This document shows positions 47,401 through 57,960 of a stretch of 64,000 nt of DNA, in pieces. Within the stretch, counting starts at the first letter, position 1, and each line of letters begins with the position of its first letter. Origin of the DNA: Aristolochia californica (Eukaryota; Streptophyta; Magnoliopsida; Piperales; Aristolochiaceae); contig JARWKL010000004.1 in the NCBI GenBank assembly GCA_029961685.1, positions 19,032,348-19,096,347 on the forward strand, in the 5' to 3' direction. The notes under the pieces are model-generated. The model ran no database searches, was not told the DNA's origin, and saw nothing but the letters and a program-made list of their open reading frames with translations. Both the position numbers and the translations under genes were made by a program.

Positions 47401-50106
47401 ATGATCGGGAAAAGGGTGACGCGGGGGATTTTTAACTGAGTGTTGACTCCAATTCATAAGTCATTTCTTACAAAAAAAAAACATAGCCCATTACGCATGA
47501 TTGATCGATAAATCACTTCAAAAATGATCTGTGAGTGGTAGATCAGACTTTTGTAAAGGGGTAAAATAATGACATGTTCGACTCGGGTAAATATCCCATC
47601 ACACATTTGTTTGAGTATTTAATGAGCATTTGTTGTCCTCTTTAAAAGGTTTGGATCCGTAGAGCATTCACATCTTTAACTTGTTTCAAGCATGCATATC
47701 CATATTTAAAACATGTTAGGATCAATTAGAAATCTCTTTCTTATCTAATTCCAAGCCATTAGGGTTGAAGTAATGGAATTTTCCAAACTTGGACCACAAA
47801 ACTTTTGTGTTCGTTTGTGGTGTGTGAACAAATTTTCTTTACTTACATTTTTAATTATTTTTAACTTTTTCCATACATAAACTCTAAAATTTTCATTTTG
47901 TTGGGGTTTGTTTGCCTTTATCTTCTTCTTTCTGAGAGAATCGGAAAGCGAAAACTCAAATTTTTTATTTAAGAAAAAATTGTACATCTAAAATGGAAAG
48001 AAAATGCACAAATGTAGAGAGAGATAATTCCAAAAAGTCTCTGTAACTTTTATGGATTGCAAACTCTTTTAGTTTTTATTAATTAGGTTTTGCTATGTTC
48101 GGGAAAAGGGGGAGGCCGGGGATTTTAAACTGAGTCATTTCTTACAAAAAAACATAACCAGATACGCATATTTGACCGATAAATCACTTTACAAATCATT
48201 TGTAATTTTTAGGTCATATTTTTTTAAATAGGAAAAATAATGGCTTGTTTGACTCGGGTAAATATCCCACCGCACATTCACTTGAGAATTTAATGAGTAT
48301 TTTTTGTTCGGTATAAAAGGTTTGGATCCATAGGGGATTAACATCTTTAATATATTTCAAGCATGCTTAACCATAATTAAAATTTGTTAGGATCAATTAG
48401 AAATCTCTTTCTTATAATATTATAAGCCTTTAGCATTGTGCTAGTGGAATTTCCCAAACTTGGAGAAGAAAACTTTGAGTACAACACTCTAATTTTTTCC
48501 CAAACTTACATTTTTTTTGTTTTTAATTTTTTCCGTACAACACTCTAAAATTTTCATTTTGTTGTGAACTATTTGCCTTTATCTTCTTGTTTACGAGAGA
48601 ATATGAATGTGAAAACTCAAAGTTTAGATTTAAGAGAACAGTGTACATCTAAAATTGAATGGAATTGCACAAATATAGAGAGAGATAATTTCAAAAAGTC
48701 TTTGTAACTTGTAGGAATAGCAAACTTTTTTAGTTTTTATATAATAGGTTTTGCAATGATAGGGAAAACGGGGAGGCAGGGGATTTTTAACTGAGTGTTG
48801 ACTCCCTCCATAAGTCATTTCTTACAAAAACATAACCCCGTATGCATGATTGACCGATAAATCACTTTACAAATCTTCTATGATTATTAGGTCAGCTTTT
48901 TGTAAATGGGCAAAATAATGGCTTGTTTGACTGGGGTAAATATCCCACCCCACGTTCACTTGAGTATTTAATGAGCATTTGTTATTCACTTTAAAAGGTT
49001 TGGATCCATAGGGCATTTGCATATTTAATATGTTTCAAGCATGCATATCCATATTTAAAACATTTTAGGATCAGTAAGAAATCTCTTACTTATCAAATTC
49101 CTAGACATTAAGGTTGAAATAGTGGAATTTCCCAAACTTGGGCAACTAAACTTTTGTGTTCGTTTGTGGTGTGTGAATAAATTTTCTTTACATACATTTC
49201 TTATTTTTTTTAATTTTTTCCTTACAAAAAATCTAAAATTTTCATTTTGTTGTGATGTATTTGCCTTTCTCTTCTTGTTTACAAGAGAATCGGAAAGTGA
49301 AACTCAAAGTTTTGATTTAAGAAAAAGGTGTTCATCTAAAATGGAGTGGAAATGCACAAATGCAGAGAGTGGTAATTCGAAAAAGTCTTTGTAACATTTT
49401 GGGATTGCAAACTCTTTTAGTTTTTATATATTAGGTTTTGCAATAATCGGGAAAAGGGGGAGGCGGGGTATTTTTAACTGAGTGTTGACTCCCAATCCAT
49501 ATGTCATTTTTCTATGATTGTTAGGTCAGCTTTTTGTAAATGGGCAAAAAATGGCTTGTTTGACTTGGGTAAATATCCCACCGCACGTTCACTTGAGAAT
49601 TTAATGACGATTTGTTGTTCGCCTGAAAAAGTTTGGATCCATAGGGCATTTGTACCTTTAACATTTTTTCAAGCATGCATATCCATATTTAAAACATGTC
49701 CGGATCACTAAGAAATCTCTTTCTTATCGAATTCCAAGCTATTATGGTTGTGCTAGTGGAATTTCCCAAACTTGGACAAAAAAACTTTTGTGTTCATTTG
49801 TGGTGTGTGAATAAATTTTCTTCACTTACATTTGTTATAGTTTTAAATTTTTTCCATACATAAACTCTAAAATTTTCATTTTGTTATGATATATTTGCCT
49901 TAATCTTCTTGTTTACGACATAATCAAAAAGTGAAAACTCAAAGTTTTGATTTTAGAAAAAAGTGTATATCTAAAATTGAAAGGAAATGCAAAAATGTAG
50001 AGGGAGATAATTCCTAAAATTCTCTGTAATTTTAATGGATTGAAAACTCTTTTAGTTTTTATTAATTATGTTTTGCAATGATCGGGAAAAGGGGGATGCC
50101 GGGGAT
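41442..50106. repeat. Higher-order repeat, 4 monomers (~2.73 kb), three copies
   Basis: Private variants recur every fourth monomer. The shortened post-anchor box with gag(t)c(g/t)tttcttac follows anchors 42126, 44859 and 48123. The variant cctttagc(g/a)ttg replaces attagggttg near 42427, 45161 and 48426. The variants gaatatgaatgtg near 42608, 45343 and 48601, and gctatgttcg near 42093, 44828 and 48088, behave the same way. The gtagatcagacttttgta...ggggtaaaa variant occurs near 41548, 44275, 47008 and 47540. Distances are about 2735 bp between copies 1 and 2 and about 3265 bp between 2 and 3; the difference is an extra truncated monomer (about 530 bp). Copy 3 also has a ~55-bp deletion near 49510. 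Confidence 0.8.
47052..47585. repeat. Extra truncated monomer inside the third higher-order copy
   Basis: After ggcttgttca (about 47051) the sequence skips the BamHI box and the dyad and continues at the ttatggttgagctagtgg box, then repeats a near-copy of the previous monomer to the next gtagatcagactttt variant. The result is a 528-bp anchor spacing. It is best explained by unequal exchange or replication slippage within the higher-order block. Confidence 0.75.
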
Positions 50107-52202
50107 TTTTAACTGATTGTTGACTCCCAATCCATAAGCCATTTCTTACAAAAACATAGCCTGCTATGCATGTTTGACCGATAAATCACTTTGCAAATCA
50201 TCTGTTATTGTTAGGTCAACATTTTTAAAAAGGGCAAAATATTGGCTTGTTTGACTCGGGTAAATATCCCACCGCACTTTCACTTGAGAATTTAATGAGC
50301 ATTTGTTGTTCGCTTTAAAAGGTTTGGATCCATAGGGCATTTGCATCTTTAAAATTTTTTCAAGCATGCATATCCATTTTTAAAACATGTTAGGGTCAAT
50401 TAGAATTCTCTTACTTATAAAATTTCAAGCTATTAGGGTTGAATTAGTGGAATTTCCCAAACCTGGACAACAAAACTCTTGTGTTCGTTTGTGGTGTGAG
50501 AATAAATTTTCTTTACTTACATTTGTAATTTTTTTTATTTTTTTCCATACATAAACTCTAAAATTTTCATTTTCTTGTGATCTATTTGCCTTTATCTTCT
50601 TGTTTAAGAGAGAATCGGAAAGTGAAAACTCAAAGTTTTTTTTTTAGAAAAAAGTGTACATCTAAAATGGAATGGAAATGCACAGATGTAGAGAGAGATA
50701 ATTCTAAAAAGTCTCTGTAACATTTAGGGATTGCAAACTCTTTTAGTTTTTATATATTAGGCTTTGCAATAATCGGAAAAAGGGGGAGGTGGGGGAGTTT
50801 TAACTGAGGGTTGACTCCCAATCCATAAGTCATTTCTTACAAAAACATTGCCCATTATGCATGATTGACCGATAAATCACTTTACAAGTCGTCTATGATT
50901 GTTAGGTCAGCTTTTTGTTAATGGGAAAAATAATGGCTTGTTTGACTCGGGTAAACATCCCGCCGCACGTTCACTTGAGAATTTAATGAGCATTTGTTGT
51001 TCACTTTAAAAGGTTTGGATCCATAGGGCATTTTCATCTTTAATATTTTTTCCAGCATGCATATCCATATTTAAAACATATTAGGATCAATTAGAAATCT
51101 CTTTCTTATCAAATTCACAACCATTAGGGTTGAACTTGTGGAATTTCCCAGACTTGGACAACAAAATTTTTGTGTTCGTTTGTGGTGTGTGAATAAAATT
51201 TATTTACTTAAATTTGTTATATTTTTTATTTTTTTCCATATATAAACTCAAAAATTTTCATTTCGTTGTGATCTATTTGCATGTATCTTCTTGTTTATGA
51301 GAGAATCGGAAAGTGAAAAACTCAAGCTTTTGATTTACGAAAAAAGTTTAAATCTAAAATGGAAAGAAAATGTACAAATGTGGTGAGTGATAATTCCAAG
51401 AAGTCTCTTTGACTTTTAGGGATTTCGAATTCTTTTAGTTTTTATATATTAGGTTTTGCAAAGATTGGGAAAAGGGGGAGCCAGGGAATTTTAACTGAGT
51501 GTTGACTCCTAATCCATAAGTCATTTCATACAAAAACATAGCCCGTTACGCATGACTGACCGATAAATCACTTTTCAAATGATATGTGATTGTTAGATCA
51601 GCCTTTTGCAAATGAGTAAAATAATGGCTTGTTTGACTCGGGTAAATATCCCACCACACGTTCACTTTAAAAGGTTTGGATCCATAGGGCATTTGCATCT
51701 TTAACATGTTTCAAGCAAGCATATCCATATTTAAAACATGTTAGGATCAATTAGAAATCTCTTTCTTATCCAATTCCAAGCCATTAGGGTTGAACTAGTG
51801 GAATTTCCCAAACTTGGACAACAAAACTTTTGTGTTCGTTTGTGGTGTGTGAAAAAAATTTTTTTACTTACATTTGTTATTTTTTTTATTTTTTTCCATA
51901 CATAAACTCTAAAATTTTCATTTTTTGTGATCTTTTTGCCTGTATCTTCTTGTTTACGAGAGAATCGGACAGGGAAAACTCATAGTTTTGATTTAAGAAA
52001 AAAACGTACATCTAAAATGGAATGAAAATACACAAATGTAGAGAGAGATAATTCAAAAAAGTCTCTATAAATTTTAGGGATTGCAAACTCTTTTAGTTTT
52101 TATATATAAGGTTTTGCAAAGATTGGGAAAAGGGGGAGGCGGGGGATTTTTAACTGATTGTTGACTCCCAATCCATAAGTCATTTCTTACAAAAACATAG
52201 CT

Positions 52203-52590
52203 TGTAGAATTTAGGATCTCATGAAAGGAACTTTAGATCAACAAGAAAGAAGAAGAAGAAGAAGAAAGAAGGAAAAGAGAAGAAGAACTTGGAAGGAGAG
52301 AGTTTGGATTAAGGGAGAAGAGGATTGCGTCAAAAAGAAAAATGAGGGCTGGACGAATTTGTAGAAAGAGAGGAGAGTGCTTCAATGCCCAACCTCTTAG
52401 CCAATGCCTTTATTTATAGTTTTACAATGCCCTTAGGGCTACAACTTGATAAAACAAAAGACATAAAAGGAATACATATTTACACTTCCATGTCATCTTT
52501 ATGGAAAGTACCATATTTTACACATATGTCACTCCTTTGACGTGTGGGCTTCTTGTCTTGAGCTCGTGGGCTTGAGCCCATCTTCCAACA
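52203..52590 (-). repeat. 3' LTR of the copia element
   Basis: 388 bp, on the minus strand beginning TGTTGGAAGATGG and ending AATTCTACA, so the termini are TG...CA. It carries a GAA/CTT-rich microsatellite near its right-hand (minus-strand 3') end at about 52240-52290. Confidence 0.93.
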
Positions 52591-52604
52591 CTCCCCCTCA
52601 AGCT
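52591..52604 (-). other. Polypurine tract of the copia element
   Basis: Minus strand TTGAGGGGGAG directly abuts the 3' LTR. This is the expected position and composition of the plus-strand primer. Confidence 0.85.
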
Positions 52605-53341
52605 GGAGGAGAAAAGACATCATAAATACCCAGCTTGCCACATATAAATGATAGGATTTTAGATGTAACGGGTTTAGTGAGAATATCAGCTACTTGGTCT
52701 TGAGATGACACATGTTTGAGAGAGATTATTCTTGCTTGACACTTCTCCCGTATAAAATGACATTCCACTTTCATGAAAAACTGGATTTGAAGTGATATGA
52801 ATGGCTGCTTGATTATCACAATGCAGATTCATGGACCCCTTTTAATAAAAATCTAGTTCGGTAAGAAGGGTCCTGACCCATAAAAGTTCACTAACGGTAT
52901 GGGCCATAGCTCTGTATTCAACTTTGGCGTAGATCTTGCAACCACATTTTGCTTCTTACTTTTCCATCTAACCAAGTTTACCCCAACCAAAGTATAATAT
53001 CCTGATGTAGATTTTCTATCATCAGGAGATCTAGCCCAATCTACATCTAAGAAGCCTTCTATGTTTAAGTGCCCATGTTTTTTATACAGCAACCCTCTTC
53101 CTGAAGCTCCTTTTAGATAACGTAATATTCTCTCTAAAGCCTACCAGTGGGTAATTTTTGGTTTGTGCATGAATTAACTCACCACACTTATAGCATATGA
53201 TATGTCTGGCCTAGTTACCATGAGATAAATCAGTTTTCCCACGAGTCTTTGATATTTGCCAATATCAATATCTTCTTCATTTGTGGCACATAATTTTACA
53301 TTTGTATCCATAGGTGTATCAATTGGTCTACAACCCTTCAT
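52598..53341 (-). pseudogene. Copia RNase H domain and C-terminus, broken
   Basis: An RNase H-like stretch with SPDDRKSTSGYYTLVG lies on minus at about 53090-52945. The frame then shifts by one near 52930, and the continuation (VEYRAMAHTVSELLW type) is in another frame. The last open part (52819-52598) ends the polyprotein with HVSSQDQVADILTKPV, a typical copia C-terminus, and stops just inside the PPT. Additional stops lie between 53341 and 53092. RNase H removes RNA from the RNA-DNA hybrid during reverse transcription. Confidence 0.85.
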
Positions 53342-54466
53342 TCATGTTTCTTCAAGGAGATCCAAGACAAATTTCCTTTGAGACAATATTATCCCATGTT
53401 TGGATTGAAGAACTTCTTTACCCAAAAAATATTTAAGCATACTAGGGTCTTTAGTCTTGAATTCCTGACATATCATCTGCTTCACCTCTTGTATGCTCAA
53501 AGCAACATCACCAGTTAAGATAATATCATCCATGTATATGGCCAATAATATTTTCCCTTTGATTGTATCTTTATAATATACAGAATGATCAACTGAGCAC
53601 CGATGAAAACCAAACTGTAGGAGTGTTTGACTAAATTTATCAAACCAAGCCCGAGTGGATTGCTTAAGCCCATATAAAGACTTTTTTAATAGGCATACTG
53701 ACTCCCCCTCAACCACATAACCAGGTGGTTGAACCATATAAATTTCTTCACTGATATCACCATTTAAAAAATAATTTTTAACATCCAGCTGATAGACGGG
53801 ACATGAGGAGTTAGTAGCAATAGATAAGATGATGCGTACCAAATTCAATTTTGCAACAAGAGAGAAGGTCCCCTCATAATCTATCCCATAGCACTGCATA
53901 TAGCCCTTAGCAACTAGTCGAGCTTTAAGACGAGCAACTGATCCATCCGGATTATGTTCCACCAAAAAAACCCATCGACAACCAGCCTGTCTTTTACCTT
54001 TCGGGAGCGATGTTAAGTACCAGGTTTGGTTTTCATATAAGGCGTGCATTTCTTCATCCATAGCCACCTTCCATCCTGGATGTCTCAAGGCCTCCTGATA
54101 CAACTGTGGAACGGAAGTAGAAGAAAGGGACACAAGAAATTGAAAACACTCTGAAGACAAGCGATGGTGAGACATAAAATTTGAGAAAGTATGCGAAGTA
54201 GTACATGGGTGACGTTCTTTTCTTAAAGCAATAGGCTGAGTATAAAATTCAGGCCCATACATGGGAGGAGAAGGACTTACCTCAGGTGGATCCGACAACT
54301 CTACAGGTGAAGGTACGGCCGGTGCATCAGGGGATGGTTCCACTTCAAGATTGAATGGCACAAGCGGACAAGGAGTAGTAGAAGGACAAGTCCATCCTGG
54401 AGGGGCATTATGGGAGGAGTAGAAGGGGTTGTCCTCAAAGAAAGTCACATCCCTAGAGATAAACAT
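53342..54466 (-). pseudogene. Copia reverse transcriptase domain
   Basis: The longest surviving frame of the element (374 codons). It starts with the integrase-RT linker rich in Pro/Ser, then RT: WKVAMDEEMHAL, QLDVKNYFLNGD (first catalytic Asp, codon 53783-53785), the SLYGLKQ motif and YMDD (53525-53536). The catalytic aspartates are kept and no stop falls within this stretch, but the neighbouring parts of the polyprotein are broken, so it is not expected to be functional. RT copies the element RNA to DNA in the cytoplasmic particle. Confidence 0.93.
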
Positions 54467-55601
54467 CCTCGAAGGGTAGGATTGTAACAGACATAACCTT
54501 TCTGGGTGCGAGAGTACTCCAAAAAATGCACCTCAAAGACCGAGGATCAAGTTTATTTTTATGTGGGAATGTAACATGAACAAAACACAAACATCCAAAC
54601 ACTTTCAAAGGAACAGAAAAAGCATCTTCACCATTAAATAACACAGAGTAAGGAGTTTTATGATGAAGGATTGATGAAGGTAACCTATTAATTAGAAAGC
54701 ATGCTGTAAGTATAGCATGAGGTCAATAGATATAGGGTACCTTCATGGAGTAGAGGAGGCCCTAAGCAACTTCAAGAAGATGACGATTCTTCTATTCAGC
54801 AACACCATTTTGTTGAGGAGTATAGGCACATGATGTTTGATGAATAAGCCCATTACTCTCATAAAATTATTTGAAGTCATGAGACATGTATTCCTTAGCA
54901 TTATCAGATCTAAGGATTTGAATTTTCTTCCCAAATTGTGTCAAGACCATAGCATGAAAATTTTTAAACAAAGGAAGAATTTCTGAATGATCTTTAAATA
55001 GATATAACCAAGTCACTCAAGTAAAATCATCAACAAAAATGATAAAATATTTAACTTGGGAAATATTTGAGACACATAAAGGCCCCCATACATCAGAATG
55101 TATTAGCTCAAATGGAGCAGTACTTGTAGTTGTAAGACGAGGAGAATATGTATTCCTGACACGTTTACTTAATTGACAAACCTCACAACTGAAATTAGAA
55201 AGTCCTTTTAAAGATGGAACCAAAGAACGAAGCGAAGGGGTAGATGGATGACCAAGTCGGTTGTGCCAAAGTTGGGCCTTAGATGTAGTGGACGATAATG
55301 CAGCTAATGGTGGAAGAGTGAAGTAGTACAAACCCCCATTTTCATGGCCGCCACCAATCACCCACTTCGTAGTGAGATCCTGAAAGACACAAGAAGACGA
55401 TGAGAAGGTGATAGAGCAATATAATTGTTTGGTCAATTGACTAACCGAGAGGAAATTTAAAGGAAATTGTGGAACAAACAAAACATCTTGAAGGGGAATA
55501 GATGAAGTAAGAGAGGAGGAACCTTTGCCAAGGACCTTGGTTTGGGTACCATCAGCAATAGTAACGAATATATGAAGATAACAAGGAGATAAGGACTGCA
55601 A
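54467..55601 (-). pseudogene. Copia integrase domain, broken
   Basis: Open from 55601 to 55017 with the HHCC zinc site (WHNRLGHPS..., CEVCQLSKR) and the first catalytic Asp in HSDVWGP. A TGA at 55019-55017 follows VDDFT. Further on, stops and at least one frameshift interrupt the stretch bearing the second Asp (RSDNAKEY) and the Glu (QQNGVAE). A last open piece at 54644-54453 (VFGCLCFVH, KLDPRSLRC) is followed by a frame change into the RT-bearing frame near 54480. Integrase normally inserts the cDNA and yields the 5-bp target duplication seen here. Confidence 0.9.
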
Positions 55602-56706
55602 CTAGTGTTTGTTACCTGATAGATATTCGGAGGCCCCAGAGTCGATGATCAAAGAGGAAGAGGAATAAGAGGAAGAAAGCATATCTGAGGCAATAGTAGT
55701 GACAGTAGTAGATGATGAGGGAATAGATGATTCCATGAAGGACTTCATTTTCTGAAATGCAGCATAGTCCTCAGCCGTAAGAGTCACATTTTCGGATGAT
55801 GATTCAACCTTATCTTCATTTTTCTCAATGTTAACCAAGACTGGGTTAGTTGTAGCCCAATCAGGCTTGCCATGATGTTTCCAACATGATGCCACAAAGT
55901 GGTTCTAACGGCCACAATAAGTGCAAAGTTGAGGCTCAGTATGGAAAGAATTCTAACCCGTTCTACCACCTCTATTTTCAGCCCCTCTCATAGTTCGACC
56001 CCCTCTCATATTTCTGCCCCATCATCGGGATGAGGAAGATGTTCCCTGATTGCCAGAGAACATCACTAATGGAGAATCAATAGGAGGAGGGGATGGTTCC
56101 GGTATCCGAAGTAATGTAGCTCTAATATCAATAATGGATGGAAGAGCAGAAGAACTTAGAAGCTGAGTTTTGGCCACCTCAAGGTATGGTTTAATATTTA
56201 ATAAGCAAATGGCTGCTGCCAAAGCTTCTCTTTGTCGTTCTTGAATGACAATATCAGTGGAATATGGCTAAGCTAGTTTCCATTCTTGAAGAAGACCTCA
56301 AAATCGTGCCAAAAATTCGTGAATATTATTTCCATGTTTCGTATGCATCATTTTTTGTAAGACATCATATATTTTTTTGTAATGAAGCAGTGCTTGAGTA
56401 AAGCTTGGCACAAGTGTCCCATATGTTCTTGGTGGTTTCCAAGTGGACCACATTGTTGGCCACCTGTTCTTCCATGCTATTAATGAGCCAACTTATCACC
56501 ATGTTATCATCCTTAATGCACTTATGGTAGGACGCATCTGCTTCATCAATCGGAGGAGGAAAGTTAACAACGTGGCTCATGAGGTCATGAGTAATAAGAA
56601 CCCTCTGAACCGATTGTGACCAGCTTATGTAATTGGAGAGACCTCTAAGTGGAATTGTAGTAATATGGAGTATATCACTCTTATTACTATTGTATCCAAT
56701 CACCAT
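55602..56706 (-). pseudogene. Copia gag and protease, broken
   Basis: Gag begins at ATG 56706 with IPLRGLSNYISWSQSVQRVL, a copia gag (UBN2-like) opening, open to 56365. It continues with interruptions (56222-56022) to a CCHC knuckle at about 55925-55880 that carries a TAG in place of one internal residue (codon at 55905-55907). A protease stretch with IIDSGAS (55643-55629) follows. An in-frame TAG at 55604-55602 separates protease from integrase. Gag forms the particle and protease cuts the polyprotein. Confidence 0.88.
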
Positions 56707-57555
56707 GATGAGGCAAGTAAAATATGGAGGTCAAGTAAAAAGGCCTTCTTCAAAGAACAATTACTCAATGTAATTTGAGGAACCCGTAGACCAAATCAGT
56801 CACCAACAAAAGAAAACAAGAACCAACTTCTTTCACGAGGGCAAGCACCAAATTATCATCAAATTTGTGCCATTAGAAAGTGATAATAACATTCAGCCAT
56901 CACTCAACTTCTTTTGTATTCATAAGAATGAAAAGAAGAAAGTATATGCAACCGATTAGGCCTTAATCCAAACTTCAACACAAACGAGCGATAGATAAAA
57001 ATTTAGAGAAGATTCAGCTCATGGGAGACTTCAATGTAAACAAAAATTCAATTGTTGAAGTTAAAAAAAATGGAACTACAAAGGGTAAATGACTACTGGA
57101 ATTTCATCAAACATATAATGGGTATCCAACAACATAACAGAAACCCATGAGCAACCTTAAGTAGGAGAAGATACAACCACATGTGCTGGAATTCTACCCC
57201 AAATGAGATGGATCCAAATTACATAAAGGTAATTGAATTTCACCCATCAATCTTAATAAGATGCAAACAACTACTGATCTTGATCACTCTTGTAATTGAT
57301 TTACAAGGAGTCAAGATTATAACAACAATTTAGTCATAGAAATAAATATTTACAACATATAAAGATTTATCTTGACTTGATGTGACTCAAAATTCAAGAA
57401 GTAAAGAAAAACAGTAAAAAGGAGTATGTAAATAATAAAAGGAAACAAAAAAAACGTAAATAAGAAGAACATGAACTTATCTCTTCATGACTGAACCCCT
57501 TTTACAACTTCTTGAATAGATTTCATAATAACTCCATAAGAGAGATCCTAAACTT
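56707..57555 (-). other. Copia 5' leader
   Basis: About 850 bp between the primer-binding site and the gag ATG. No conserved ORF is recognised. It is A-rich and probably the untranslated packaging leader. Confidence 0.7.
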
Positions 57556-57570
57556 CTTGCTCTGATACCA
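57556..57570 (-). other. Primer-binding site of the copia element
   Basis: The minus strand reads TGGTATCAGAGCAAG immediately after the 5' LTR terminus. It matches the initiator-methionine tRNA 3' end, as is usual for plant copia elements. Confidence 0.95.
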
Positions 57571-57960
57571 TGTAGAATTTTAGGATCTCATGAAATAAAC
57601 TTTAGATCAACAAGAAAGAAGAAGAAGAAGAAGAGAGAAGGAGAAGAGAAGAAGAAGAACGTAGAAGGAGAGAGTTTGGATTAAGGGAGAAGAGGGTTGC
57701 ATCAAAAAGAAAAATGAGGGCTGGACGAATTTCAAGAAAGAGAGGAGAGTGCTTCAATGCCCTACCTCTTAGCCAATGATTTTATTTATAGTTTTACAAT
57801 GCCCTTAGGGCTACAACTTGATAAAACAAAAGACATAAAAGGAACACATATTTACACTTCTATGCCATGTATATGGAAAGTACCATATTTTACACATAAG
57901 CCACTCCTTCGACGTGTAGGCTTCTTGTCTTGACCTCGTGGTTTTAGCCATCTTCCAACA
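57571..57960 (-). repeat. 5' LTR of the copia element
   Basis: 390 bp, TG...CA termini on the minus strand, paired with the 3' LTR. It includes the same GAA-rich stretch at 57615-57655 and tttatttatag (57781-57791), which on the minus strand gives TATAAATAAA and may be its promoter or poly-A region. Confidence 0.93.

Larger units (their letters stand above)
34641..52202. repeat. Satellite array block 3, 26 monomers
   Basis: Same orientation as blocks 1 and 2. Anchors: 35306, 35994, 36519, 37210, 37810, 38730, 39407, 40062, 40751, 41442, 42126, 42793, 43482, 44169, 44859, 45524, 46211, 46901, 47429, 48123, 48784, 49471, 50106, 50798, 51489, 52147. Rearranged members are the 525-bp one (deletion junction near 36412), the 600-bp one (junctions near 37658 and 37714), the 920-bp one (extra ~235 bp, joint near 38403), the 528-bp one (truncated monomer near 47055), and the 658-bp one before 52147 (deletion near 51665). 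A higher-order repeat lies within it. No gene is seen. Confidence 0.97.
52203..57960 (-). mobile_element. Ty1/copia LTR retrotransposon, full length, inactive
   Basis: A 5.76-kb element read on the minus strand, inserted in the tagcccgtta box of a satellite monomer. Target duplication: TAGCT at 52198-52202 and TAGCC at 57961-57965; the satellite norm is TAGCC, so the left copy mutated. It has two LTRs, an iMet-type PBS, a PPT, and gag, protease, integrase, RT and RNase H in that order, which is the copia (Pseudoviridae) order. The LTRs differ at about 25-30 positions by eye (about 7%), so the insertion is not recent. The single long polyprotein is interrupted by many stops and frameshifts. 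Confidence 0.95.

Noticed and set aside
54743..54934. ORF of 63 codons within the copia integrase
   Set aside because: It is a shifted frame over the integrase core; the meaningful residues are in the neighbouring, stop-containing frame.
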